The translations under genes and the position numbers were made by a program. The notes beneath the pieces were generated by a model that had not been told where the DNA came from, made no database searches, and saw nothing but the letters and a program-made list of their open reading frames with translations. A stretch of DNA of 64,000 nucleotides. Origin: Pseudonocardia petroleophila (GTDB lineage: Bacteria > Actinomycetota > Actinomycetes > Mycobacteriales > Pseudonocardiaceae). The stretch spans positions 2,921,501 through 2,985,500 of the forward strand of contig NZ_CP060131.1 in NCBI RefSeq assembly GCF_014235185.1, in the 5' to 3' direction. Shown here one piece after another: positions 35,239-44,013 of the stretch. Each line of letters begins with the position of its first letter. Position 1 is the stretch's first letter.

Positions 35239-36989
35239 TAGTGCTGCCCCGACCGGAAGACCTCGCGCACGGTCAGCAGCAGGATCTTCAGGTCCAGCCA
35301 CAGGGACCAGTTGGCGATGTAGTAGTTGTCATAACGACTCCGGTCCGCGATCGAGGTGTCACCGCGCAGCCCGTTCACCTGGGCCAGCCCGGTGAGGCCG
35401 GCCGGCACCCGGTGCCGCGCCCAGTACCGGTCGTGGACCTGGGAGAACTCGGCGACGAAGCCGGGCCGCTCCGGGCGCGGACCGACCAGGCTCATGTCGC
35501 CGCGCAGGATGTTCCACAGCTGGGGGAGCTCGTCGATCGAGGTGCGCCGCAGCACCCGGCCCACCGGGCCGATCCGCGGGTCGCCCGCGATGTTCCACCG
35601 GGTCTGCGACTCGGTCTCGTCGGCCGGGCGCATGCTGCGCAGCTTGAGCAGCGGGAACGTGCGGCCGTCGAGTCCGACGCGCTCCTGCCGGAACAGGATC
35701 GGGCGCCCGCTCTCGACGACGACCGCGATCGCGGCCGCGGCCAGCAGCGGCGAGCACAGCACGAGCGCGACGGCGGCGAGCAGCGAGTCGAGGCCGCGCT
35801 TGACCCACCAGCTCGGCCGCTCGGTGGGGGCGGAGGCCACGCGGACCAGTGGGTACCCGCGCAGCCGCTCGATGTCGGCCGAGTCGGAGTAGAGCTCCCA
35901 CATCCGCGGGACCATGAGGATCGTCGCGCCCTGGCTGTGGGCGGTGATCGCGGCGTCGACGATCTGGGCGTCGGTGGCGTTGGTGTAGGCCAGCACGATC
36001 ACGCCGACGCGCTCCGCGACGATCGCGTCGTGCAGGCTGCCGGACAGCAGCGGCACCGGCAGGCTCGCGGAGTCGGCGGGCGGGGACGGGTCGATGAACC
36101 CGACGGGCAGCAGGCCGAACTCCGGCTGGTCGAGCATCGACCGGACGAGGTCGACGCCGAGGGTGCCCGTGCCGAGCACGATCGCGCGCTCGCCACGACC
36201 GAACCGGCGACGGGCCCAGCGGGCCACCTGCAGCACCCCGGCCCGCGGCACCGCGCCGATGACGAAGAACAGCAGCACGGTCACGCCGACCGTGCGGATG
36301 GTGCTGTCGTGCTCGCCGAGCACGACGGCCAGGGCCGCGACCAGGCCGAAGGACGCGGCGTCTGCGGCGATGCAGCGGGGGAGGTCGTGGTAGTAGGACA
36401 GCCACAGGCGGCGGCGGTAGAGGCGGGCGCCGGTCCGGACCGCGAAGAGCGTGCCGCCCACGGCCAGCGCCCAGCCCCGGCCGGGACCGGCGAGCAGCAG
36501 CGCGGCCGCGATCGCGGCGAGGTCGGTGACCACGAGGAGGACGGCGACGCCGCTGACGCGCTCGTCGAGCGGGCGGCCGGGGCGGGCGGGCGCGGCGGGT
36601 GCGAGCGGTGTCGTGCGGACGGCCGGTGTCGCCGGGACGGCCGGCACCGCGGGGGCGGCCGGCACCGCGGGGGTGGCCGGTACCGCGGGCCGGACGTCGG
36701 CGGTCGGGAGGTCCGCGGGCGGGAGGTCCGCGGGCGGGGCGTCGGCGGGCGGGGCGTCGGCGGGTGGGGCGTCGGCGGGTGGGGCGGCGGCCGCGGGAGC
36801 GGCGGGTGCGGGCGCGGCGGTGGCGGGCGCGGACGCGGCGCGCGCGGGGGTGGCGGGTGCGGACGCGGCGCGCGCGGACACGTGGAGGGAGGCGCGCCCG
36901 GGAGCGACCGGGACACCACGGGGCCCGATCGTCCGCTCGGTGGTCGTCAACTCGTCGCTCTCCCTCGTCGCGGGCCACGTGCTGATCAC
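35238..36989 (-). CDS. Polyprenyl glycosylphosphotransferase with long Ala/Pro-rich N-terminus
   Basis: A 583-residue initiating transferase. Residues 1 to about 145 are low-complexity, with tandem PPADA units and PAVPA-type units. Four helices follow, then a CoA-binding-like Rossmann region (AIVLGTGTLGVDLVRSMLDQ), then the catalytic domain from about residue 385 (ILFRQERVGLDGRTFPLLKL, RRTSIDELPQLWNILRG, MSLVGPRPERPGFV, GLTGLAQVNGLRGDTSI). It should start repeat-unit synthesis on undecaprenyl phosphate and is the first gene of the operon. The first start in the frame is the GTG at 36989, which lacks a good ribosome site; a TTG fourteen codons later with GGGAGAG upstream is an alternative. Confidence 0.93.
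   Translation of the reverse strand: MISTWPATRESDELTTTERTIGPRGVPVAPGRASLHVSARAASAPATPARAASAPATAAPAPAAPAAAAPPADAPPADAPPADAPPADLPPADLPTADVRPAVPATPAVPAAPAVPAVPATPAVRTTPLAPAAPARPGRPLDERVSGVAVLLVVTDLAAIAAALLLAGPGRGWALAVGGTLFAVRTGARLYRRRLWLSYYHDLPRCIAADAASFGLVAALAVVLGEHDSTIRTVGVTVLLFFVIGAVPRAGVLQVARWARRRFGRGERAIVLGTGTLGVDLVRSMLDQPEFGLLPVGFIDPSPPADSASLPVPLLSGSLHDAIVAERVGVIVLAYTNATDAQIVDAAITAHSQGATILMVPRMWELYSDSADIERLRGYPLVRVASAPTERPSWWVKRGLDSLLAAVALVLCSPLLAAAAIAVVVESGRPILFRQERVGLDGRTFPLLKLRSMRPADETESQTRWNIAGDPRIGPVGRVLRRTSIDELPQLWNILRGDMSLVGPRPERPGFVAEFSQVHDRYWARHRVPAGLTGLAQVNGLRGDTSIADRSRYDNYYIANWSLWLDLKILLLTVREVFRSGQH
36664..36785. repeat. In-gene tandem repeats coding the Ala/Pro-rich tail of the transferase
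   Basis: From about 36706 to 36785 a 15-base unit (GCGTCGGCGGGCGGG and variants) repeats five to six times, coding PPADA, PPADL and PTADV. The stretch towards 36601 has related imperfect PAVPA-coding units. Units are whole multiples of three, so copy-number change would keep the frame. Limits are approximate. Confidence 0.7.
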
Positions 36990-36993
36990 GTGC

Positions 36994-37012
36994 AGTCATG
37001 TCGTGCATGACT
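36994..37012. promoter_or_regulatory. Inverted repeat AGTCATG-N5-CATGACT at the start of the minus-strand operon
   Basis: Perfect seven-base arms are separated by TCGTG. The element begins five bases upstream of the GTG of the phosphoglycosyl transferase gene and would overlap its ribosome-binding region. It looks like a dimeric repressor site; the regulator is unknown. Confidence 0.55.
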
Positions 37013-37015
37013 TGC

Positions 37016-37035
37016 GTGTTCATTCGGGTGAACAC
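37016..37035. promoter_or_regulatory. Inverted repeat GTGTTCA-N6-TGAACAC
   Basis: Perfect seven-base arms flank TTCGGG. It lies four bases beyond the first inverted repeat, and a hairpin CTCGCC-N6-GGCGAG (37035-37052) follows directly. The arms differ from the first element, so two regulators may bind, or one element may act as RNA. Confidence 0.55.
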
Positions 37036-37052
37036 TCGCCGCCGATGGCGAG

Positions 37053-37289
37053 CGATCTGTCGTGGGAATGCTCGTCCGCGCGCAGGTAGGTGTTAGCCCG
37101 GTGTGACTCTGGTCTCGGGAGCATAAAGGTTCCTTTGCCAATGTCTGCGACTGACCTGCGGAAAGTCGCCCAGTTGACGTCAGCTCTACTGATGATCAGC
37201 ACCGGTGTGTAACGCGGGCAGACGGGGGGACGAGGCCTCCCATGACATCACTGATGGTGACCATCCTCGTCCCGAACGGGTGACACGCT
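37053..37289. promoter_or_regulatory. Relatively AT-rich divergent promoter region
   Basis: This 237-base gap between divergent operons contains less GC-rich patches (GCATAAAGGTTCC near 37120, TTGACG near 37174) that are candidate promoter elements. No -35/-10 pair with correct spacing is clear. A 13-base palindrome, GATGGT-G-ACCATC (37253-37265), lies 24 bases before the TTG of the GT2 gene. I see no gene here. Confidence 0.35.
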
Positions 37290-38126
37290 TTGACCGAACA
37301 GCTGTTCGTGCCCGCGCCGATCGTTCCCGCGCAGGCCCCCGCGCCCGAGGCGCCCGCGCCCACCCCGCCGGCGGGCGGGGTGGCCCACGTCGTGCTCCCC
37401 GCTTACAACGAGGAGGGCTCGCTCCCCGCGCTGCTCACCCGGCTGGCGCAGACCGCCCGCACCGAACGGCTCGTCGCGTGGGTCATCGACGACGGCTCGG
37501 CCGACCGCACCGCCGAGATCGCCACCGCCGGGGAGCCCGGGCTCGACGTGCGGCTGGTCTCGCACCCGCAGAACCTCGGGCTGGGCCAGGCCGTGCAGTC
37601 CGGGATCCGCGCGGTGCTCGCCGCGGCCGACCCCGACGACTTCGTGGTCGTCATGGACGCCGACGACACCCACGACCCCGGGATGATCCGCGTCCTGCAC
37701 GACGGCCTCGACGCCGGCGCCGACGTCGTCATCTGCTCGCGGTTCGTCGAGGGCGGCGACGACTCCACCGCCCCGCCGTTCCGGCGCCTGCTCTCCCGCG
37801 GTGCCGCGGTCACCTTCCGCAGCGCGCTGCGCGTGGAGGGCGTCAACGACTTCACCAGCGGCTTCCGGGCCTACCGCGTGAGCGTCCTGGCCCGCGCGGC
37901 CAAGCACTGGGGCGAGCGCCTCGTCGAGGAGCAGGGGTTCGCCTGCATGGTCGAGCTGCTGCTCAAGCTGCGACACTGCAACCCCGTCATCGCGGAGGTG
38001 CCGCTCGTGCTCCAGTACGACCGCAAGCAGGGCGCGAGCAAGCTGCGCCTCAAGCGGACCATCGGCCAGTACGTGAAGCTGCTGGTGCGCGACCGCCTCG
38101 CGCCCGCGCCGTACCGGGCGCTCTGA
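37290..38126 (+). CDS. GT2-family glycosyltransferase (polyprenyl-phosphate mannose synthase-like)
   Basis: A 278-residue GT-A enzyme. After a 30-residue Ala/Pro-rich start it has VVLPAYNEEGSLPALLTRLA, WVIDDGSADRTAEIA, NLGLGQAVQSGI, the DXD region VVVMDADDTHDPGMI and late YDRKQGASKLRLKRTI. The pattern matches dolichol/polyprenyl-phosphate mannose synthase-like enzymes, which would feed the GT-C enzymes encoded in this window; that link is inference. The TTG start is the only start codon between the upstream in-frame stop and the conserved domain. It is followed four bases later by the FAD oxidoreductase gene. Confidence 0.87.
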   Translation: MTEQLFVPAPIVPAQAPAPEAPAPTPPAGGVAHVVLPAYNEEGSLPALLTRLAQTARTERLVAWVIDDGSADRTAEIATAGEPGLDVRLVSHPQNLGLGQAVQSGIRAVLAAADPDDFVVVMDADDTHDPGMIRVLHDGLDAGADVVICSRFVEGGDDSTAPPFRRLLSRGAAVTFRSALRVEGVNDFTSGFRAYRVSVLARAAKHWGERLVEEQGFACMVELLLKLRHCNPVIAEVPLVLQYDRKQGASKLRLKRTIGQYVKLLVRDRLAPAPYRAL

Positions 38127-38130
38127 CGTC

Positions 38131-39432
38131 GTGGCGCACGTCGTCGTCGTGGGCGGCGGGATCTCGGGTCTCGCCGCCGCGCACCGTCTCACCCGCGCCG
38201 GCGTCGGCGTCACGCTGCTGGAGGCGTCCGACCAGCTCGGCGGGCTCGGCACGTTCTTCGAGCGCGAGGGCCGCACGATCGAGCGGTTCTACCACTGCGT
38301 CATGCCCAGTGACGAGCACCTGCTCCCGCTGCTCGACGAGCTCGGCCTGGCCGACTCGCTGACGTGGGCGCCCACCTACATGGGTATGGTCGTGGAGGGG
38401 GAGCGCCACCCGTTCAACACCGCCCTGGACCTGCTGCGCTTCACCCCGCTCACGTTCCTGCAGCGCATCCGGTTCGGGCTGGTGTCGGTCCTGCTGCGGT
38501 TCCTCGGCAGGGGCCGGGACCTCGACAACCTGCGCATCGAGGACTGGCTGCGCCGCCTCTACGGCGAGGTCATCTGGGAGCGGATCTTCTCGCCGATGAT
38601 GGGGTCGAAGTTCGGCGCGAAGTTCGGCGACGTCCCCGCGCTCTACATCTGGCAGCGGCTGGGCCGGGAGAAGAACGTGGCCGTCCGCGGCTACCCGTCC
38701 GGCGGCTACGAGTCGATCATCGACGCCCTGCGCGCCGCGATCGAGGCCGGCGGCGGCACCGTGCGCACGGGTGCCCCGGTCGCGGCCCTGGCCGCGGGTG
38801 CCGACGGCGTCACCGTCGATCTGGCGTCGGGGGAGCGGATCACGGCCGACTGGGCGATCTCCACGCTGCCCCTGCCCACGCTGCGCGCCGTCGCCGACGC
38901 GGCGCTGGCCCCGGCGCTGCCGACGGTGCAGCTCGCCTACCAGGGCGTCGTCAACGTGCTGTTCTTCCTGCGGCGCGGGCTCGACGGGCACTACTGGGCC
39001 CCCGTCCTGCACTCCGGCACCGACTTCGACGGCGTGATCGAGATGTCGGCGCTCACCGGCACGGTCGACGGCCTGCACCTGGCGTACGCGATGCACTACT
39101 GCGACCGCACCGGCGAGCTGTACCGCACCGACCCCGAGGAGATCGCCCGCCGCTGGACCGCGCAGCTGCTCGCGACCTACCCCGACGTGCTCACCGCCGA
39201 CGACGTCGTCGACGTGCGGGTGTTCACCGCGCCCTTCGTGGAGCCGGTGTACCCGCTGGGCTACGCGGCCACCAAGCCCGCGGCCGAGGTGCCCGGCACC
39301 CGCCTGCTGCTGGCCACCACCGCGCAGATCTACCCGGAGGTCACGAGCTGGAACTCCAGCACCGGCCTGTCCCACCGGGTGGTCGACGGCCTGCTCACCC
39401 GCCTGGCCGCCGACACCCCGGCGCGCGTCTGA
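38131..39432 (+). CDS. NAD(P)/FAD-dependent oxidoreductase (amine-oxidase/UGM-like)
   Basis: A 433-residue flavoprotein. The dinucleotide-binding motif VVVVGGGISGLAAAHRLTRAG starts at residue 4 and is followed by LLEASDQLGGLGTFFE. Family sequences include FSPMMGSKFGAKFGDVPALY and YPSGGYESIIDAL. The fold resembles protoporphyrinogen-oxidase and UDP-galactopyranose mutase relatives. The substrate is unknown; the neighbouring GT2 gene suggests a sugar or polyprenyl compound. GTG is the first codon after the upstream stop in this frame, without a strong ribosome site, so coupling to the GT2 gene is likely. Confidence 0.85.
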   Translation: MAHVVVVGGGISGLAAAHRLTRAGVGVTLLEASDQLGGLGTFFEREGRTIERFYHCVMPSDEHLLPLLDELGLADSLTWAPTYMGMVVEGERHPFNTALDLLRFTPLTFLQRIRFGLVSVLLRFLGRGRDLDNLRIEDWLRRLYGEVIWERIFSPMMGSKFGAKFGDVPALYIWQRLGREKNVAVRGYPSGGYESIIDALRAAIEAGGGTVRTGAPVAALAAGADGVTVDLASGERITADWAISTLPLPTLRAVADAALAPALPTVQLAYQGVVNVLFFLRRGLDGHYWAPVLHSGTDFDGVIEMSALTGTVDGLHLAYAMHYCDRTGELYRTDPEEIARRWTAQLLATYPDVLTADDVVDVRVFTAPFVEPVYPLGYAATKPAAEVPGTRLLLATTAQIYPEVTSWNSSTGLSHRVVDGLLTRLAADTPARV

Positions 39433-39502
39433 GGCGCCGCGCCGATATCACACTTACGTAACCCACCCCCGCTATGGTCTGATTCGCCAGGGAGGTGGTC
39501 GC

Positions 39503-40096
39503 GTGAAGCATCGACAACCGGACCCCACCGGTACCGACCCCGAGCCAGGGGAGGTGCCGGGGATCGCGCCGATGCCGGGCGTGATCCCGACGGGGTCCCG
39601 GGTACTGCTCCTCAACGCCACCTTCGAACCGCTGGCGGTCGTCACCGCCAAGCGCGCCGTCGTGCTGATGCTCACCGGCAAGGCCGAGTGCGTGGAAGCC
39701 GCCGTCGGCAGCGCGTTCCACTCCGAGAACCTCACGCTCCCCGCCCCGTCGGTGATGCGCCTGTCCCGGTACGTGCGCGTCCCCTACCGCCGGGCCGTCC
39801 CGATGACCCGCGCCGGCGTCCTGCGCCGCGACGGCCGCCGCTGCGCCTACTGCGACCGGCGCGCCGACACCATCGACCACGTGGTCCCGCGCAGCCGCGG
39901 CGGGGTCCACTCGTGGGACAACTGCGTCGCCGCCTGCAAGGCGTGCAACTCCAAGAAGGCCGACCGCATGCTCGACGAGCTGGGCTGGACGCTGCCGTTC
40001 GTGCCGCGCCCGCCGAACCGGGCGGCGGGCGGGATCCTGGTGCTCGCGGTCGAGCCCCTGCCGTCCTGGGAGCCGTGGCTGACGACCGCCGCGTGA
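39503..40096 (+). CDS. Small HNH endonuclease
   Basis: A 197-residue protein with a single HNH domain: C-x-x-C in RRCAYCDRRADTIDHVVPRSRGG and WDNCVAACKACNSKKADR. The N-terminal half (VLLLNATFEPLAVVTAKRAV) is the conserved region of a short HNH family widespread in actinobacteria and is not a 13E12 relative. Function unknown; a housekeeping DNA role is possible. The GTG start has GGGAGGTGG a few bases upstream. A TATGGT that may be a -10 element lies at about 39474. It stands alone between two polysaccharide loci. Confidence 0.88.
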   Translation: MKHRQPDPTGTDPEPGEVPGIAPMPGVIPTGSRVLLLNATFEPLAVVTAKRAVVLMLTGKAECVEAAVGSAFHSENLTLPAPSVMRLSRYVRVPYRRAVPMTRAGVLRRDGRRCAYCDRRADTIDHVVPRSRGGVHSWDNCVAACKACNSKKADRMLDELGWTLPFVPRPPNRAAGGILVLAVEPLPSWEPWLTTAA

Positions 40097-40244
40097 CCCC
40101 CCCGGACGGACGCAGGGTGAACGGTTTCACGTGTACGGGTGTCGCCCATGTGGGTAACGAACGCCGCTGAGCGGCCGATGGGCCGGATGTCGGATACGCC
40201 GTGCAGCCGCACGGACGCCGCGTCCACCACACGAGTGATGCCTG

Positions 40245-42014
40245 ATGACAGAGATCGCCGACGCCGTCGGCTCGCGCGCCCGCGACTTCTCCGCCCTCAC
40301 GGGACCGCTGACGCGGCTGAAGCCCGGCCACCCGTACCGGGTGACCTACCGCAGCCTCGACCGCGAGGCCGGACTGCGGCGCCGCAGCGGGACGGTACTC
40401 CTCGGTGTCCTCGTCGTCGCGTTCGACATGCTGTTCGTGGCGTGGCTGCTGACCCCGGCCCACTTCCCGTGGGTCGCGGACCTGGAGACGCCGTCCCCCG
40501 TCGACGTGGTGCTGATCGCCTCGATCGCCGTCGTCGAGGTCTTCCGGCTGCTCAACCTGATCTCGCTGGCGCTCGCGTCGGTGATCGTGCGCGACCCGGT
40601 GCCGATCGAGCCGGCCGGTGACCTGCGCGTCGCGTTCCTGACCACGATCGTCCCGGGCAAGGAGCCCGTCGACATGGTGCGGACCACGCTGGAGGCGGCG
40701 CTGCGGATCCGCTACACCGGCACCCTCGACGTCTGGCTGCTCGACGAGGGCGACGACCCGTTCGTCGCGCAGATGTGCCGCGAGATCGGCGTGCGCCACT
40801 TCAGCCGCAACGGCGTGGCGGCGTACAACACCGAGGCGGGCGAGTTCCGGGCGCGGACCAAGCACGGCAACTACAACGCCTGGATCGACCGCCACGGCCA
40901 CGACTACGACGTGTTCCTCTCCGTCGACCCCGACCACGTGCCGCTCCCGAGCTACGCCGAGCGGATGCTGGGCTACTTCCGCGACCCCGACGTCGCGTTC
41001 GTCGCCGGGCCGCAGGCCTACGCCAACAGCGAGAGCTTCATCGCGCGCTCCGCGGAGTCGCAGCAGTTCCCCTTCCACAGCCTGATCCAGCGGGCGGCGA
41101 ACACCCACCGCGCCGCGATGCTGGTCGGCACGAACAACGCGGTGCGCATCGACGCCCTGCGCAGCATCGGCGGCATCCAGGACTCGATCACCGAGGACAT
41201 GGCCACCGGCCTCGCGCTGCACGCCCGGCGCAACCCGGCCACCGGACGCCGGTGGGACTCGGTCTACACGCCCGACGTCGTCGCGCTCGGGGAGGGCCCG
41301 ACGAGCTGGGGCGACTACTTCGGCCAGCAGCTGCGCTGGTCGCGCGGCACGCTGGAGATCTTCGGCGGCGTGTTCTGGCGCCGGGCGCGGCGGCTGCCCC
41401 CGCGGCGCGGGCTGCACTACCTGCTGCTGATGACCTTCTACCCGTCGATGGCGTTGTCCTGGGTGCTCGGCTCGATCAACGCGATCATGTGCCTGGTGGT
41501 CGGGGCGACCGGGCTGGTCGTCTCGCCGACGATCTGGCTCGCGCTCTACGTCGACGTCCTGCTCGCCCAGTTGTGGATCTTCGTCCGGAACCGGCGCTAC
41601 AACGTCAGCCCGGTGGAGACCGAGGGCTCGCCCGGCCTGGTCGGGATCTTCATGTCCCTGCTGTCCGCCCCGCTGTTCGCGGCGTCGCTGGTGCAGACCG
41701 TGCTGGGCAGGCGGACCCGCTTCGTCGTGACGCCCAAGGGCGCCGCCGCGGGCGTCGACGGCCTGTGGACCTTTCGCCTGCACCTGTGCTGGGCCGCGCT
41801 GATGGGCGGGGCGCTGTGCGTCGCGGCCCTGCGCGGCAGCCTGCGGATCGAGGTCCTGCTCTGGCCGATGATGGTCCTGCTGATCTGCCTGGCCCCCGTC
41901 GTGCACTGGCTCGGCCGCCGCCGGATCCGCCCCGACCTCGAGGAGGTCGTCCCCGTCCCGATCGTCGTGCCGGCGCAGACCCGCCGCACCGTCTCCGAGG
42001 AGGCCGCGTCGTGA
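40245..42014 (+). CDS. cslA: Cellulose-synthase-like processive GT2 (CslA)
   Basis: A 589-residue membrane glycosyltransferase. Two N-terminal helices are followed by the GT2 catalytic domain: VWLLDEGDDP, the DXD element SVDPDHVPLP, the third aspartate in TEDMATGLAL and the processive Q-x-x-R-W motif GQQLRWSRG. Five or six more helices form the export channel. It should polymerise and extrude a beta-glucan from UDP-glucose. In Streptomyces CslA acts at hyphal tips with GlxA; the same partner gene follows here, coupled by a GTGA/TGATG overlap, so the name is given with confidence. Confidence 0.93.
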   Translation: MTEIADAVGSRARDFSALTGPLTRLKPGHPYRVTYRSLDREAGLRRRSGTVLLGVLVVAFDMLFVAWLLTPAHFPWVADLETPSPVDVVLIASIAVVEVFRLLNLISLALASVIVRDPVPIEPAGDLRVAFLTTIVPGKEPVDMVRTTLEAALRIRYTGTLDVWLLDEGDDPFVAQMCREIGVRHFSRNGVAAYNTEAGEFRARTKHGNYNAWIDRHGHDYDVFLSVDPDHVPLPSYAERMLGYFRDPDVAFVAGPQAYANSESFIARSAESQQFPFHSLIQRAANTHRAAMLVGTNNAVRIDALRSIGGIQDSITEDMATGLALHARRNPATGRRWDSVYTPDVVALGEGPTSWGDYFGQQLRWSRGTLEIFGGVFWRRARRLPPRRGLHYLLLMTFYPSMALSWVLGSINAIMCLVVGATGLVVSPTIWLALYVDVLLAQLWIFVRNRRYNVSPVETEGSPGLVGIFMSLLSAPLFAASLVQTVLGRRTRFVVTPKGAAAGVDGLWTFRLHLCWAALMGGALCVAALRGSLRIEVLLWPMMVLLICLAPVVHWLGRRRIRPDLEEVVPVPIVVPAQTRRTVSEEAAS

Positions 42015-43969
42015 TGCGCGCCCTGCGCCGCACCGTGGCGCTGCTCCTGCGCTTCCGCAGGCCGATCCTGGTCCTCACCGTGCCGACGCTGCTCGTCGCG
42101 GTCAACTTCGCCCCCGCCGTCGCGCTGGTGGCCGACTACCGGCACTACGCCTTGGTCAACAGCCCGGAGTACCAGCGCCAGTACGGCCGCTGGGACGTCG
42201 TCGAGCTGCCGTCGGACATGCGCGTCAACGCGATCCACGCGGCGCTGCTGCCCAGCGGCAAGCTGCTGGTCATCGCCGGTTCCGGCAACGACCAGGAGCA
42301 CTTCGACGCGGGCACGTTCAGCACGCTGCTCTACGACCCGGCGACCGGGGCCACCAGCCTGGTCCCCACCCCGTCGGACCTGTTCTGCGGCGGCCACGCG
42401 TTCCTCGCGAACGGCAACCTGCTCGTCGCGGGCGGCACCCAGCGCTACGAGGTGCTCGCCGAGGACGTCACGAAGGCGGCGGGCGGGATGCTCGTCAAGA
42501 ACGAGAACCCCGACTACCCCCGCGAGCTGCCGCGCGGCACGGTGTTCGTGTCCGAGGCGGGGCTGCGCTACGTCAGCACCGCCGACCTGACGCTGCCGCC
42601 CGCCGACAAGGTCACCACCGGCCAGGGCCGCCGCACGACCACCACGGTCACCGCGAGCGAGGGACGGGTGTGGGTCGAGGCCGAGCAGGAGGGCCCGGAG
42701 TACGCCACGGACGCGCAGGTCCACTACACCGTCGACGGCGTCGTCGGGCAGGAGGCGACCGAGGTCTACGGGCTGACGCAGTCGACGACGTTCGACAAGC
42801 AGGAGTTCCAGGGCATTGTCGACACCTACGAGTTCGACCCGGTCGCGGAGGAGTACGTCCGCGTCGGCGACCTGGTCCACCCGCGCTGGTACCCGACGCT
42901 CGCCGGGCTGCCCGGCGGCGGCGTCATCGCGGTGTCGGGGCTGGACGGCACCGGGGAGGTGCTCGACGGGCAGAACGAGACCTACGACCCGGCGACGCGG
43001 ACCTGGACCGAGCGCCCGGACCTGCGGCAGTACTTCCCGACCTATCCCGCGCTGTTCGGGACCTCGGGCGGCGACCTGTTCTACTCCGGCTCCAACGCCG
43101 GGTACGGCCCCGACGACCGCGGCCGCGACCCCGCCTTCTGGGACCTCGACGAGAACGTGCTCACCCCCGTGCCCGGCCTGCGCGACACCGACCAGCTCGA
43201 GACCAGCGCCTCGTCGTGGCTCGGGCCGGTGCAGGACCAGCGGATCATGGTCGTCGGCGGTGGGGGCGTCGGGGACTCCGAGCGCTCCACCGGGCGCATC
43301 GACGTCATCGACCTCGACGCGCCGGAGCCGGCGTTCGCCCCGGCCACCGACCTGCCGCAGGGCACCCGCTACCCGAACCTGGTGCAGCTGCCCGACGACA
43401 CCACCCTGATCACCGGCGGCTCGGTGGGCTACCGCGGCAACGGGCAGAGCGACATCCTGGAGGCCTACACCCTCGACACCGACGGTGCGCTGACCGACGT
43501 CGCCGACCCGACGGTCGGGCGCGACTACCACTCCGAGGCGCTCCTGCTGCCCGACGGCCGCGTCATGACGCTCGGCTCGAACCCGCTGTTCCGGGACGCG
43601 GAGAACACCACGCCCGGCCGGTTCGAGCGGCGACTGGAGATCTTCACCCCGCCGTACCTGTTCCGCGGCGACGGGCGGCCGGAGATCACCGACGCCCCCG
43701 CCGGGGTCGGCCGCGGCACCACGATGACGGTGTCCTCGCCCCAGGCCGCGGCCGTCACCGGGGCCCGGCTGATCCGGCCGAGCGCGGTCACCCACGGCAC
43801 CGACACCGAGCAGCGCTCCGTGGCGCTCGACATCACCGCCCGCACCGACGGCGGGCTCGACCTGGCCGTCCCCGCGGCCGAGACGCTGGTGCCGTCGGGC
43901 TACTACATGCTGTTCCTGCTCGACGCCGACGGCACGCCGTCGACGGCGCGGTGGGTGCAGGTGTCGTGA
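42011..43969 (+). CDS. glxA: Galactose-oxidase-like copper radical oxidase (GlxA)
   Basis: A 652-residue protein with an N-terminal membrane anchor (about residues 18-40), seven kelch-type repeats and a C-terminal DUF1929 domain. By comparison with galactose oxidase the thioether pair should be C126 (LFCGGHAFLANG) and Y294 (RWYPTLAGL). The other copper ligands are Y506 and H507 (DYHSEALLLPDG) and H595 (VTHGTD). It oxidises a primary alcohol, giving H2O2, and in Streptomyces it matures the CslA glycan. GTG at 42011 has GAGGAGG seven bases upstream; the next codon is an ATG that could serve instead. Confidence 0.93.
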   Translation: MMRALRRTVALLLRFRRPILVLTVPTLLVAVNFAPAVALVADYRHYALVNSPEYQRQYGRWDVVELPSDMRVNAIHAALLPSGKLLVIAGSGNDQEHFDAGTFSTLLYDPATGATSLVPTPSDLFCGGHAFLANGNLLVAGGTQRYEVLAEDVTKAAGGMLVKNENPDYPRELPRGTVFVSEAGLRYVSTADLTLPPADKVTTGQGRRTTTTVTASEGRVWVEAEQEGPEYATDAQVHYTVDGVVGQEATEVYGLTQSTTFDKQEFQGIVDTYEFDPVAEEYVRVGDLVHPRWYPTLAGLPGGGVIAVSGLDGTGEVLDGQNETYDPATRTWTERPDLRQYFPTYPALFGTSGGDLFYSGSNAGYGPDDRGRDPAFWDLDENVLTPVPGLRDTDQLETSASSWLGPVQDQRIMVVGGGGVGDSERSTGRIDVIDLDAPEPAFAPATDLPQGTRYPNLVQLPDDTTLITGGSVGYRGNGQSDILEAYTLDTDGALTDVADPTVGRDYHSEALLLPDGRVMTLGSNPLFRDAENTTPGRFERRLEIFTPPYLFRGDGRPEITDAPAGVGRGTTMTVSSPQAAAVTGARLIRPSAVTHGTDTEQRSVALDITARTDGGLDLAVPAAETLVPSGYYMLFLLDADGTPSTARWVQVS

Positions 43970-44013
43970 CGGGCCCACGAACGGTGGACCGTGCGGTGGG
44001 GGCCGGGTAGCCG

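Noticed and set aside
36990..37035. Extended start (frame with several ATG codons) for the initiating transferase
   Set aside because: That frame is shifted relative to the catalytic domain and reads as Arg/Pro-rich sequence; the real frame has an in-frame TGA just upstream of GTG 36989.
40117..40130. Operator GTGAA-N4-TTCAC before cslA
   Set aside because: Arms are only five bases long and there is no second copy nearby; chance is a sufficient explanation.
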